Assembly: GCA_017116025.1 (NCBI GenBank)
Contig: JAFITR010000076.1
Location: forward strand, 1-7,332
DNA length: 7,332 bases
Source of the DNA: Simkania negevensis
GTDB taxonomy: Bacteria; Chlamydiota; Chlamydiia; Chlamydiales; JAFITR01
Reading direction: 5' to 3'
The position numbers were made by a program, and so were the translations under genes. Shown piece after piece: positions 1 through 6,796 of the stretch. The notes under the pieces are model-generated. The model ran no database searches and had not been told where the DNA came from. It saw nothing but the letters and a program-made list of their open reading frames with translations. How positions within the stretch are numbered: the first letter of the stretch is position 1; each line of letters starts with the position of its first letter.

Positions 1-15
1 TCATCCGAGGCTTTG

Positions 16-94
16 ATCGAGCGCCCTCCGGGCTTAAAACAAAACATTTTTTTATAAAACTGCCAAACTCGATCTCCCCGGAGGGGCGCACGAT
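16..94. repeat. Imperfect inverted repeat made of two GC-rich hairpin units, downstream of hemE
   Basis: The arms at 16-32 and 77-94 are reverse complements apart from one mismatch and one extra C, and are separated by about 44 A/T-rich bases. Each arm is also a small hairpin by itself. The left one has stem GCCC/GGGC around TCC. The right one, read on the minus strand, has stem CCCC/GGGG around TCC. This head-to-head arrangement of two similar palindromic units resembles a REP doublet (BIME). It lies about 70 bases past the hemE stop, so in the hemE transcript it could fold into a strong stem and protect or end the mRNA. No U-tract follows it in that direction, so it is not a canonical intrinsic terminator. 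The repeat-family assignment is inference. Confidence 0.6.
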
Positions 95-165
95 TTCCGT
101 AGCAAATCCTCTTCACAATCATCTATTGGCATGGTTTTGCAGACTTACGGGCCTGACCCCAATAC

Positions 166-1164
166 TCACTCTTTGACGGTATCGACAAGGCGCTGAACGT
201 TGTCGAGGGGGGTGTCTGGAAGGATTCCGTGTCCAAGTCCAAAGATGAATGCAGGATCATCTTTCATTGCAGCAAGGATCTCTTTTGTTTCGTTCACCAA
301 GACTTCCGGCGTACCAAAAAGGGCATAAGGGCTAAGATTCCCCTGCAGAGCAATTGTGCTAGGAAGTTCTTTTCTAATCTGTGCAAGGTTCCCCTGCCAA
401 TCGATGCTGATAGCCTCTGGTCCTGCTTGCACCATCAACGGATAGAGAAGAGAAGAACCTTTACAAAAAAGGATCACTGGGCATTGTAGTTGAGAGGTGA
501 TCTGCTTGTAATAGGGTAAGCAATACTCTTTAAAAGCACTCCAGCTTAGCATCCCCGCCCACGTATCGAATATCTGAATAGCATGAACACCAGCAGCTTC
601 TTGCATCTTTAAATAGGCAACAGTAGCCTCTGCTATCGTATCAAGAAGTGCTTTCATCTCGTCGGGGGCGCGATAGAGCCAGCGCATGGTCTTGGCAAGA
701 TCCTTGTTCGCCCCTCCTTCAATCAGGTAGGAGGCAACGGTAAAAGGTCCTCCACAGAAGCCAATCAAGGGTACATCAACTGCCTGCAGGGTCAGTTTAA
801 CAGCTTCCTGAACGTACTCCAAAGCATCGAGATCAAAAGAAGCGGTTAAAGCAGAGAGCTCCGCAGGTGTTTTTGGCGAAGAGGAAAGAGAAGGCCCCTT
901 GCCTTCAATATAATCGACGGAGACGCCAAAGCCTTCTAGGAGAAGCAGGATATCAGCAAAAAGGATGGCAGCATCGAGTCCAAAGCGTACAATAGGCTGT
1001 AGTGTGACATGGGCAACGATCTCTGGAGAGTGGAACATCTCAATTAAGCGATGTTTTTGGCGAATTTTGCGATATTCTGGGAGGTATCTTCCTGCTTGGC
1101 GCATCAGCCAGACAGGCGGTTTACCACTGTTGCAACCTTTGAGTGCCTGTAGAAATTTCGTCAC
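166..1164 (-). CDS. hemE: Uroporphyrinogen decarboxylase
   Basis: HemE removes the four acetate carboxyl groups of uroporphyrinogen III to give coproporphyrinogen III in cytoplasmic haem synthesis, without a cofactor. The 332-aa product is slightly shorter than E. coli HemE (about 354 aa) but appears complete. Family signature 1 is at residues 17-31 (PPVWLMRQAGRYLPEY region), with the substrate-binding arginines at 22 and 26. The catalytic aspartate is Asp71 in LFADIL. Signature 2 is around 135-150 (GFCGGPFTVASYLIEG), including Tyr146. FDTW lies at 199-202, and the C-terminal histidine is His312 in GLGHGILPDTP. The start is GTG at 1164-1162. It overlaps the tkt stop by four bases (GTGA), which suggests translational coupling and co-transcription with tkt. 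No strong separate Shine-Dalgarno sequence is visible. Identification is secure; the start is probable. Confidence 0.96.
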   Translation of the reverse strand: MTKFLQALKGCNSGKPPVWLMRQAGRYLPEYRKIRQKHRLIEMFHSPEIVAHVTLQPIVRFGLDAAILFADILLLLEGFGVSVDYIEGKGPSLSSSPKTPAELSALTASFDLDALEYVQEAVKLTLQAVDVPLIGFCGGPFTVASYLIEGGANKDLAKTMRWLYRAPDEMKALLDTIAEATVAYLKMQEAAGVHAIQIFDTWAGMLSWSAFKEYCLPYYKQITSQLQCPVILFCKGSSLLYPLMVQAGPEAISIDWQGNLAQIRKELPSTIALQGNLSPYALFGTPEVLVNETKEILAAMKDDPAFIFGLGHGILPDTPLDNVQRLVDTVKE

Positions 1165-3155
1165 GACATGATTCTTTCGAGGATAGACTCAACGGTAAAG
1201 CCAAACTCCTTAGCTAACTCACTAGCAGGAGCAGAAGCACCGAAGGACTCCATACAGATGGCTGTGCCCTTTCTACCAATATATTTGTGCCAACCTGCCT
1301 CTACAGCAGCCTCAACGGCCACCCTCTTGCCAAGGTCGCCACCAACGATGCTCTCCTGGTATTCTGCACTCTGATGTTCAAAGATTGCCCAACAGGGCAT
1401 GGAGACAACGCGTACATCTTTACCAAGCTTCTCCAGCTCCGTTGCGACATTGAGAGCCAATGAGACCTCAGAACCCGTTGCAAAGAAGGAGTAGTCAGGC
1501 TTAACTTTTTCTTTTTTCACGATATAAGCACCTCTACCCATCCCTTCGGCATAAGGAACGTTTGTATGCTCAAGCAGAGGGAGCTTTTGACGCGTAAGGA
1601 TAAGCGCCGTCGGCCCTTCATACTTGAGAGCAGCAAGCCACGCCATCTTCACTTCGTTATTGTCAGCAGGACGTATCACATGGAGGTTTGGTATGGTCCT
1701 CAAAGAGGCAGGATGTTCGACGGGCTGGTGTGTAGGACCATCTTCTCCAAGAAAGATTGAGTCGTGAGTGAACTGATAGATGACATGAATCTTTGACAAC
1801 GAAGCAAGGCGTATCGCGTTGCGCATATAGTCGGAGAAGGTGAGGAAGGTACCGCAGAAGGGAAGAAACATCCGGGTATAGCCCAAGCCGTTGTTCATCG
1901 CCGACATCCCAAATTCGCGTATGCCATATTTGATGTTCCTGCCAGAAAAATCTCCTTTGGCAATCAACCCATATTTTCCCATCATCGTCTTGTCTGATCC
2001 CGACAAATCGGCAGAGCCTCCTAGCAATTGCGGCAACATCTGCGCCAGCTCCTGGATCACTTTATTCGAGGAGTTTCGCGACGCTTCAGGACTCTTAATC
2101 TCTACATCCCACAAGCGCTGTTCAATGTCGGCAGGCAGCTGTCTGCTCTCCATGATTTCGTACTGCTGAAGCCGCTCTGGATTGCTCTTGGCCCAGTCGC
2201 TATAAAAAGCTTGCCAACTCTTCTCCTGCTCTTCTAATTTCAAGCGACGTTCTCCAAAAAAAGATTCCACGCTTTTCGGCACATAAAAAGAGGGTTCTTC
2301 GGGGATTCCCAACGCCTGCTTGGTCAGCTTCGTCTCTTCTTCGCCCAGAGGAGCGCCGTGGGCATTATGCGTTCCTGCCTTATGAGGAGATCCTTTTCCA
2401 ATAATGGTATGCAATAGGACCAGTGTTGGCTTCGTCTGATTTTGTCTCAGACCGGAAAAAACGTCTTCCATCTCATCAAAATTGTAACCGTTAATCTCAC
2501 AAACGTCCCATCCATATGCTTTGTAACGCATGATGGTATCTTCTGAACCCGATTGTGCCAATGGTCCATCGAGAGTGATATGATTATAGTCGTAGACAAG
2601 GATTACGTTATTCAACCCGATATGGCCAGCAAAAGCGGAAACTTCCGACGAAATCCCTTCCTGTATGCAACCATCTCCGGCAAGGATGATCACCTTCGAA
2701 TCGATCAACTCATGCTGGTCTGTATTGAAACGATTGGCTAAGATTTTCAAACCCAATGCCATCCCAACCCCATTGCCTATCCCTTGTCCCAAAGGACCTG
2801 TCGTCGCCTCTATACCGTACGAGACATCCCATTCGGGATGACCTGGCGTCTTCGAATGCAACTGTCGAAACTGTTTAATCTCTTCCAAAGAGAGATCAAA
2901 CCCGCTTAAATGCAAACAGGAATAAAGAAGCATACAGCCGTGGCCGGCAGAGAGCACAAAACGATCTCTGTTAAGCCAATAGGGATTCTTCGGATTGTAC
3001 CGCATGAAGTGTCCGAAGAGGTAGGCTCCGAAAGCTGCACATCCCAAAGGTAATCCGGGGTGGCCTGAATTAGCTTTTTCAACTGCATCAATGCTTAAAC
3101 CAGCGATTGTTGAAGCAACCTTCGAAAGTTGTTTCTTTAACTCTTCATCTAACAT
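1161..3155 (-). CDS. tkt: Transketolase
   Basis: Transketolase transfers two-carbon ketol units between sugar phosphates, using thiamine diphosphate and a divalent metal, in the non-oxidative pentose phosphate pathway. With the start at 3155 the protein has 664 aa, close to E. coli TktA (663). Visible motifs are SGHPGLPLG near residues 30-38, HGC..LLY near 72-78, the ETTGPLGQG-like stretch at 117-125, and the thiamine diphosphate motif GDGCIQEG at 160-167 ending near YDYN (188-191). The substrate histidine is in AGTHNAHGAPLG (about 263). The catalytic glutamate is Glu414 in REFGM, and THDS...GEDGPTHQP lies at 463-478. An in-frame ATG exists 24 bases upstream (3179). The 3155 start is preferred because GAGGG lies nine bases before it and the protein then begins MLDEELKKQ, as family members do. 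hemE follows with a four-base overlap. The symbol is generic; the tktA/tktB distinction cannot be made. Confidence 0.97.
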   Translation of the reverse strand: MLDEELKKQLSKVASTIAGLSIDAVEKANSGHPGLPLGCAAFGAYLFGHFMRYNPKNPYWLNRDRFVLSAGHGCMLLYSCLHLSGFDLSLEEIKQFRQLHSKTPGHPEWDVSYGIEATTGPLGQGIGNGVGMALGLKILANRFNTDQHELIDSKVIILAGDGCIQEGISSEVSAFAGHIGLNNVILVYDYNHITLDGPLAQSGSEDTIMRYKAYGWDVCEINGYNFDEMEDVFSGLRQNQTKPTLVLLHTIIGKGSPHKAGTHNAHGAPLGEEETKLTKQALGIPEEPSFYVPKSVESFFGERRLKLEEQEKSWQAFYSDWAKSNPERLQQYEIMESRQLPADIEQRLWDVEIKSPEASRNSSNKVIQELAQMLPQLLGGSADLSGSDKTMMGKYGLIAKGDFSGRNIKYGIREFGMSAMNNGLGYTRMFLPFCGTFLTFSDYMRNAIRLASLSKIHVIYQFTHDSIFLGEDGPTHQPVEHPASLRTIPNLHVIRPADNNEVKMAWLAALKYEGPTALILTRQKLPLLEHTNVPYAEGMGRGAYIVKKEKVKPDYSFFATGSEVSLALNVATELEKLGKDVRVVSMPCWAIFEHQSAEYQESIVGGDLGKRVAVEAAVEAGWHKYIGRKGTAICMESFGASAPASELAKEFGFTVESILERIMS

Positions 3156-3164
3156 CGTATTTTT

Positions 3165-3169
3165 CCCTC
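3165..3169 (-). promoter_or_regulatory. Ribosome binding site deciding the tkt start
   Basis: On the minus strand GAGGG is followed by nine bases and then ATG at 3155. The alternative in-frame ATG at 3179 has no comparable purine run upstream. This favours the shorter, 664-aa transketolase. Confidence 0.6.
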
Positions 3170-3192
3170 GGAATCCCATCTATGCATCTCGA

Positions 3193-3220
3193 ATTATCGC
3201 AGGTTTTGAATATTCTGCAA
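3193..3220 (-). promoter_or_regulatory. Candidate sigma70-type promoter for tkt-hemE
   Basis: On the minus strand a -35-like TTGCAG (3220-3215) is followed by 16 bases and a -10-like GATAAT (3198-3193, five of six matches to consensus). Transcription would start near 3186, leaving about 30 bases of leader before the tkt ATG and containing the GAGGG site. The -35 match is weak. Read-through from copA is also possible, because no clear terminator is seen between copA and tkt. Confidence 0.3.
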
Positions 3221-3304
3221 CAGAATTCCCGCTAAAAACCGAACAACTATTTACAGCTATCCTCTCTATCTCTTCCATCTTGCGTATCTTGTTCCTTTCC
3301 GCGG

Positions 3305-5692
3305 CTATTTAAGACGAAATTTTTTCAGCAATAGTGCATTGGAGACGACGCACACAGAGCTTAATGCCATGGCAGCTCCTGCAACGATGGGATTGAGTAG
3401 ACCCAAAGCTGCTAAAGGGATTCCAACGACGTTGTAGACGAAAGCAAAGAAAAGATTTTGCGCCATCTTTCTAAACGCTGCTTTAGCAAGGAGCAAGGAA
3501 TTGACAACACCAAAAAGGTCTGTTCCGATCAGTGTTACATCGGAGGCAGCGACAGCGACATCGCTTCCTGCTCCTATGGCAAATCCAACATCGCTTGCAG
3601 CTAGAGCAGGAGCGTCATTAATACCATCTCCGACCATTCCTACTACCGCTTTCCCCTGCCTTTTTAGCTCACGCACCATCCTTACCTTATCGTCTGGAAG
3701 AAGCTCAGCAAAGAAGGTGTCGATCCTTGCTTCTCGTGCAATCGCCTTTGCTGGCCCCTGTCGATCTCCTGTAAGCATAACGATAGAGATCCCCATCTTT
3801 TGTAAGGTCTGGATAACAGGCAGCGCCATTGTCCGCAGCTGATCGGCGAGAGCAAAAAACCCGACAACGTTTATCCCTTGCGCCACAGCAACAATCGTTC
3901 TGCCAAGCCCCTCCTGCTCGTCTACAAGGCGAAGAAGATTTTCATCAATTTGTTTATCTTTGAGAAACGACAACGAGCCTGCTGCACATTGCCGCCCTTG
4001 CACCACACCAACAACCCCTTTGCCTGTGACCGATTCGATTTTTTCTACAGGCAATGGCATCACATGTTGTTGCTCGGCATGTTCAACAACAGCCTGAGCA
4101 AGCGGGTGTGTGGAGCCACTTTCTAAACTCAAAGCAACAGCCAGCAGTTTTTTTTCTTCAATGCCCTCAGCAACTCCTATACCGACAACGAGAGGTCGTC
4201 CTTCCGTCAGCGTCCCTGTTTTGTCAAAGACAAGCGTATCGATCTTCCTCGCCACCTGCAAAGCCGCGACATCTTTAACCAACACACCTAGCTGGGCACC
4301 CCTACCACTTACTACCGTCATCACCGTAGGCACGGCGAGTCCTAGAGCGCATGGACAGGCGATAATCAAAACAGCCACCGCGTTGACGACACCGTCGACA
4401 ACACTCCCTAAAGCCAGCCACCATACGAAAAACGTTGCTAAAGCGACAACAAGAACAACGGGGACAAAATAGGCTGAGATACGGTCGGCAAGCCGCTGAA
4501 CAGGGGCTTTAGACATCTGCGCTTGTTCAACGAGGCGGATGATCCCTGCCAACGCTGTTCTATCTCCTACTCCTGTCGCCCTGCCCTTCAGCACGCCATC
4601 ATTGTTTTGTGTCCCGGCAAAAACCTCGCTGCCACGCTCCTTTTGAACAGGCAGGCTTTCTCCTGTAAGCATCGATTCATCCACAGAGGAGTTCCCCTCA
4701 ACCACCTTACCGTCAATAGGAATGCACTCCCCAGGGCGTACAAGGAATAGGTTTCCTCGTTCGATATCTTTGATAGGAAGATCAACAAACTTCCCATCAA
4801 CTTCTATTCGCGCTGTCTTAGGTTGCAGTTTCAATAACACTTCAATCGCTGAAGAAGTATTCCTCTTCGCCCGTAGTTCTAACACTTTGCCAAGGAAGAC
4901 AAAGGTGATAATCGCTGCGTTTGCTTCAAAGTAAAGGTTTTCTCCATAGCCAGCGATCCAGACGATCACACTGTACAAGTAGGCTACCGAAGTCCCTAAA
5001 GCAATCAATACATCCATATTGGCATAAAAGGAGCGGATAGAACGGTACGCCCCACGATAAAACAACCATCCACCAACAAACTGCACGACAGAAGAGAAAA
5101 GTGCTTCTGTCCAATGGGGCAAGAAGCGAGGGAAATCCGCCATAACAAAGACCATCTGCACAACAAGTGGTAGTGTAAAGAGAAGAGCAAAGAGGAACAA
5201 ACGCCAACAGCTCTTCAACTCCTTGGAATAGCGGTCGGCAAGGTTTCGTACTTCATCCTTCTGTACAAGAGAAACGCGATACCCCAGGTCGGATAAAACA
5301 GCAACAGCTTGTTCATCAGAAAAAGTGCCCGCGCCATATTCTACATGTGCCCGACCTGTCGAGAAGTTTACCGTACAGCTCAGCACGCCATTTTTTTTTG
5401 CAAACGCATTCTCAATCTTCGCGACACAAGAAGCGCAATGAATTCCTTCGACAACCAGATCAACATTCTGGGCAGCAACAGAGACGCCCACCGACGCAAT
5501 TGTTTCAATGATTTTCTGTAACGAAACTGTTGAAGGAAGGTACTCGACCTGCACAACAGAGCTTTCTACATCGACGAAAGTTTTTACTTCCTTCAGCTGT
5601 TCTAACGCAAGTTCCACCTTCGCCGCATACGACGGATCCACAACTCTTTCTAAAGGCAATAAGACTTTACGCTTCCCCTCTTCAGCATTCAT
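3305..5692 (-). CDS. copA: Cu+-exporting P-type ATPase (P1B-1 type)
   Basis: This inner-membrane pump uses ATP to move Cu+ (possibly Ag+) out of the cytoplasm. The 795-aa protein has the full CopA layout. A first ferredoxin-like metal-binding domain spans about residues 8-74. A second one has GIHCASC at 83-89 (Cys86, Cys89). Membrane helices start near 163. The actuator loop has TGES at 343-346, and the metal-site helix has CPC at 446-448. The phosphorylation motif is DKTGT at 490-494 (Asp490), the nucleotide-domain His-Pro is at 529-530, and the hinge GDGINDAP is at 688-695. The last helices carry YN at 753-754 and MALSS at 775-779, matching the Cu+ subgroup. The first metal-binding domain lacks its CxxC: the loop reads VVDPSYA, so it probably cannot bind copper. 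The start is ATG at 5692, with no clear Shine-Dalgarno sequence. A TATAAC lies about 40 bases upstream on the minus strand, but no good -35 accompanies it. No copper regulator or copper chaperone gene is in the window. Confidence 0.96.
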   Translation of the reverse strand: MNAEEGKRKVLLPLERVVDPSYAAKVELALEQLKEVKTFVDVESSVVQVEYLPSTVSLQKIIETIASVGVSVAAQNVDLVVEGIHCASCVAKIENAFAKKNGVLSCTVNFSTGRAHVEYGAGTFSDEQAVAVLSDLGYRVSLVQKDEVRNLADRYSKELKSCWRLFLFALLFTLPLVVQMVFVMADFPRFLPHWTEALFSSVVQFVGGWLFYRGAYRSIRSFYANMDVLIALGTSVAYLYSVIVWIAGYGENLYFEANAAIITFVFLGKVLELRAKRNTSSAIEVLLKLQPKTARIEVDGKFVDLPIKDIERGNLFLVRPGECIPIDGKVVEGNSSVDESMLTGESLPVQKERGSEVFAGTQNNDGVLKGRATGVGDRTALAGIIRLVEQAQMSKAPVQRLADRISAYFVPVVLVVALATFFVWWLALGSVVDGVVNAVAVLIIACPCALGLAVPTVMTVVSGRGAQLGVLVKDVAALQVARKIDTLVFDKTGTLTEGRPLVVGIGVAEGIEEKKLLAVALSLESGSTHPLAQAVVEHAEQQHVMPLPVEKIESVTGKGVVGVVQGRQCAAGSLSFLKDKQIDENLLRLVDEQEGLGRTIVAVAQGINVVGFFALADQLRTMALPVIQTLQKMGISIVMLTGDRQGPAKAIAREARIDTFFAELLPDDKVRMVRELKRQGKAVVGMVGDGINDAPALAASDVGFAIGAGSDVAVAASDVTLIGTDLFGVVNSLLLAKAAFRKMAQNLFFAFVYNVVGIPLAALGLLNPIVAGAAMALSSVCVVSNALLLKKFRLK

Positions 5693-5783
5693 AAACTATA
5701 CCGTTTTTAGGCGTTGTTATATAATTGGCAGCTATTCAGGTGTAGAAAATTTAAACAGACAAAACACACTTTCCGTTTTTCTC

Positions 5784-5865
5784 CAGACCGAAGGTCTGAT
5801 ATTGTAACAGCCCAGAGCAACGCCCTGGGTATAACCAACGGCATTTGCAGCCTGAAAGGCTGCAA
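5784..5865. repeat. Cluster of three tandem hairpins (REP-like element) in the divergent intergenic region
   Basis: Three palindromes follow one another. The first is CAGACC/GGTCTG around GAA (5784-5798). The second has arms CCCAGAGC and GCCCTGGG around AAC (5811-5829). The third has arms TTGCAGCC and GGCTGCAA around TGAAA (5845-5865), a perfect 8-bp stem. In the second, the single A/C mismatch on the plus strand becomes a G-U pair in RNA of the minus strand, so the folded form fits minus-strand orientation better. The cluster lies between the divergent starts of copA and the 5971 gene, so it is unlikely to be a terminator for either. From memory, similar hairpin strings occur as dispersed intergenic repeats in PVC and Bacteroidetes-type genomes. 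That link is unverified. Confidence 0.7.
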
Positions 5866-5896
5866 CATTCATTCGGTTCCACACATGTTTTTATTC

Positions 5897-5925
5897 TTTA
5901 CAGCCAATACCCGTAAAGCTATCAT
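5897..5925 (+). promoter_or_regulatory. Probable sigma70-type promoter for the 5971 gene
   Basis: A -35 box TTTACA (5897-5902) and a -10 box TATCAT (5920-5925) each match the consensus at five of six positions and are separated by exactly 17 bases. Transcription would begin near 5932, giving a leader of about 39 bases before the ATG at 5971. It lies just downstream of the hairpin cluster and reads away from copA. Confidence 0.5.
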
Positions 5926-5970
5926 TACCCATCCAAATGTCAACAGAAAAACAACACCCATGTCCACATC

Positions 5971-6741
5971 ATGCCCGTAATAGATCAACAAGGCTCAGCC
6001 AACTTAGAAGGAACTCCTCCTCTTTCCTCAAGCGAAAAAGCGACGAGCCCCTTTTTACAACACAAAAAAACAATCGTCATCACACTGCTTATTGTCCTAG
6101 TTCTCTTTTTTGCGACACTCTATCTTCTTGCCCACAACAAGACTGAAAGAGAAGAGACCTACTACGAAATAGAAAACACCCTCCAAAGCTACAGAACAAG
6201 GAGAAGCCCAGAAACTCTCCTCAACTTAGCCTCCCTCATCGCATCAACTCCATCAGCACAAGCCAAGTACAACCCCCTCCTTGCACAAGCCTTTCTCAAC
6301 AGCCAGCTCAATAACAAAGCCATTCCTTACGCCCAAAGCGCACTTCAACGTACTGACAGCCAGTGGTCTTCCCTATTCGGCTCCTTCTCCACAACGTCTC
6401 TTACCATCGCTCAAGAGCACTATCAACATGCCCTCGATCAAGCTCTAGCGACAAAAAAATCTCTAGAAACACTCCCCACCCCTCCAACACAACTCCCCTA
6501 CTACAACGCCCTCTATGCATACACCTTACTGCGCATTGCCTTCCTCCAACAAGCCCTCAACGACAATACCGCCGAGCTTGCCAGCTGGAATGCCCTACTT
6601 TCTTACCAAAACCTCCTCGTACACTCCACCCAAACAGATCCCTCGACCACCTTCCGCAATATTACACAAGCCTTTAACACCCAATTCACGAACCTTCATC
6701 ATTACATTCAACACCGCATCAAAATATTAAATAATGTTTAA
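5971..6741 (+). CDS. Unrecognised single-pass membrane protein with helical, possibly TPR-like C-terminal part
   Basis: I do not recognise this 256-aa protein. Residues 1-33 are polar, rich in Ser/Pro/Gln, and end in HKK. Residues 34-54 form one strongly hydrophobic helix (TIVITLLIVLVLFFATLYLL). The remaining 200 residues look mostly helical, with Ala/Leu/Tyr/Gln-rich stretches near 100-127, 143-166 and 176-214 whose spacing is like TPR or other helical repeats. The positive residues before the helix suggest a cytoplasmic N-terminus and a periplasmic C-terminal domain. No cysteines or catalytic motifs are seen. ATG 5971 is the first start after an in-frame stop at 5914, and no Shine-Dalgarno sequence precedes it. 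Third codon positions are strongly C-rich: in 6481-6540 there are 27 C and 5 G on the coding strand. This fits a gene on the lagging strand of a skewed chromosome. A 9-base gap leads into a large hairpin. Being a real gene is likely; a scaffold or adaptor role is only a guess. Confidence 0.75.
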   Translation: MPVIDQQGSANLEGTPPLSSSEKATSPFLQHKKTIVITLLIVLVLFFATLYLLAHNKTEREETYYEIENTLQSYRTRRSPETLLNLASLIASTPSAQAKYNPLLAQAFLNSQLNNKAIPYAQSALQRTDSQWSSLFGSFSTTSLTIAQEHYQHALDQALATKKSLETLPTPPTQLPYYNALYAYTLLRIAFLQQALNDNTAELASWNALLSYQNLLVHSTQTDPSTTFRNITQAFNTQFTNLHHYIQHRIKILNNV

Positions 6742-6749
6742 AGACAACG

Positions 6750-6796
6750 ATTCAGATCTCTGTTGCAGGCCTTCAGCCTGCAACAGAGATCTGAAT
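6750..6796. repeat. Perfect 21-bp stem-loop just after the membrane-protein gene
   Basis: The arms 6750-6770 and 6776-6796 are exact reverse complements around a five-base loop CTTCA. The inner part (TTGCAGGC/GCCTGCAA) is the same family as the third hairpin of the 5784-5865 cluster. That hairpin, read on the minus strand, is TTGCAGCC/GGCTGCAA with loop TTTCA. The outer 13 bp (including AGATCT in both arms) are not in the first copy. It starts nine bases after the stop codon and would end the mRNA in a very stable stem. The bases after it (AGTTATGC) are not a U-tract, and the nearest T-run is about 35 bases away (6831-6838). It may stabilise the 3' end or be a mobile-type palindromic repeat rather than a standard intrinsic terminator. 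Confidence 0.8.

Noticed and set aside
1..165. Short ORF of 26 codons on the minus strand starting near 132
   Set aside because: It runs through the inverted repeat, has no ribosome binding site and resembles no protein I know.
3229..3304. Possible terminator between copA and tkt (CCGC/GCGG and GAACAA/TTGTTC arms)
   Set aside because: The two short stems are separated by unmatched internal loops and a loop of more than 40 bases, so a stable terminator is not supported.
3501..3842. 113-codon plus-strand ORF inside copA
   Set aside because: It is antisense to the conserved phosphorylation and hinge region, with no ribosome binding site and no recognisable domain.
4110..4472. 120-codon plus-strand ORF inside copA
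   Set aside because: It is antisense to the conserved core of CopA, has a low-complexity Thr/Ala/Pro composition, and exists because the G-rich copA coding strand leaves few stops on the other strand.
5714..5980. 88-codon plus-strand ORF between copA and the membrane-protein gene
   Set aside because: It runs through the three hairpins, so its open frame reflects repeat sequence. The better-supported promoter lies inside it.
6363..6677. 104-codon ORF in another frame of the 256-aa gene
   Set aside because: The low G content of this gene makes stop codons rare in all plus frames. The product is Pro/Ser/Thr/His-rich with no domain, while the 5971 frame has a clear membrane helix.
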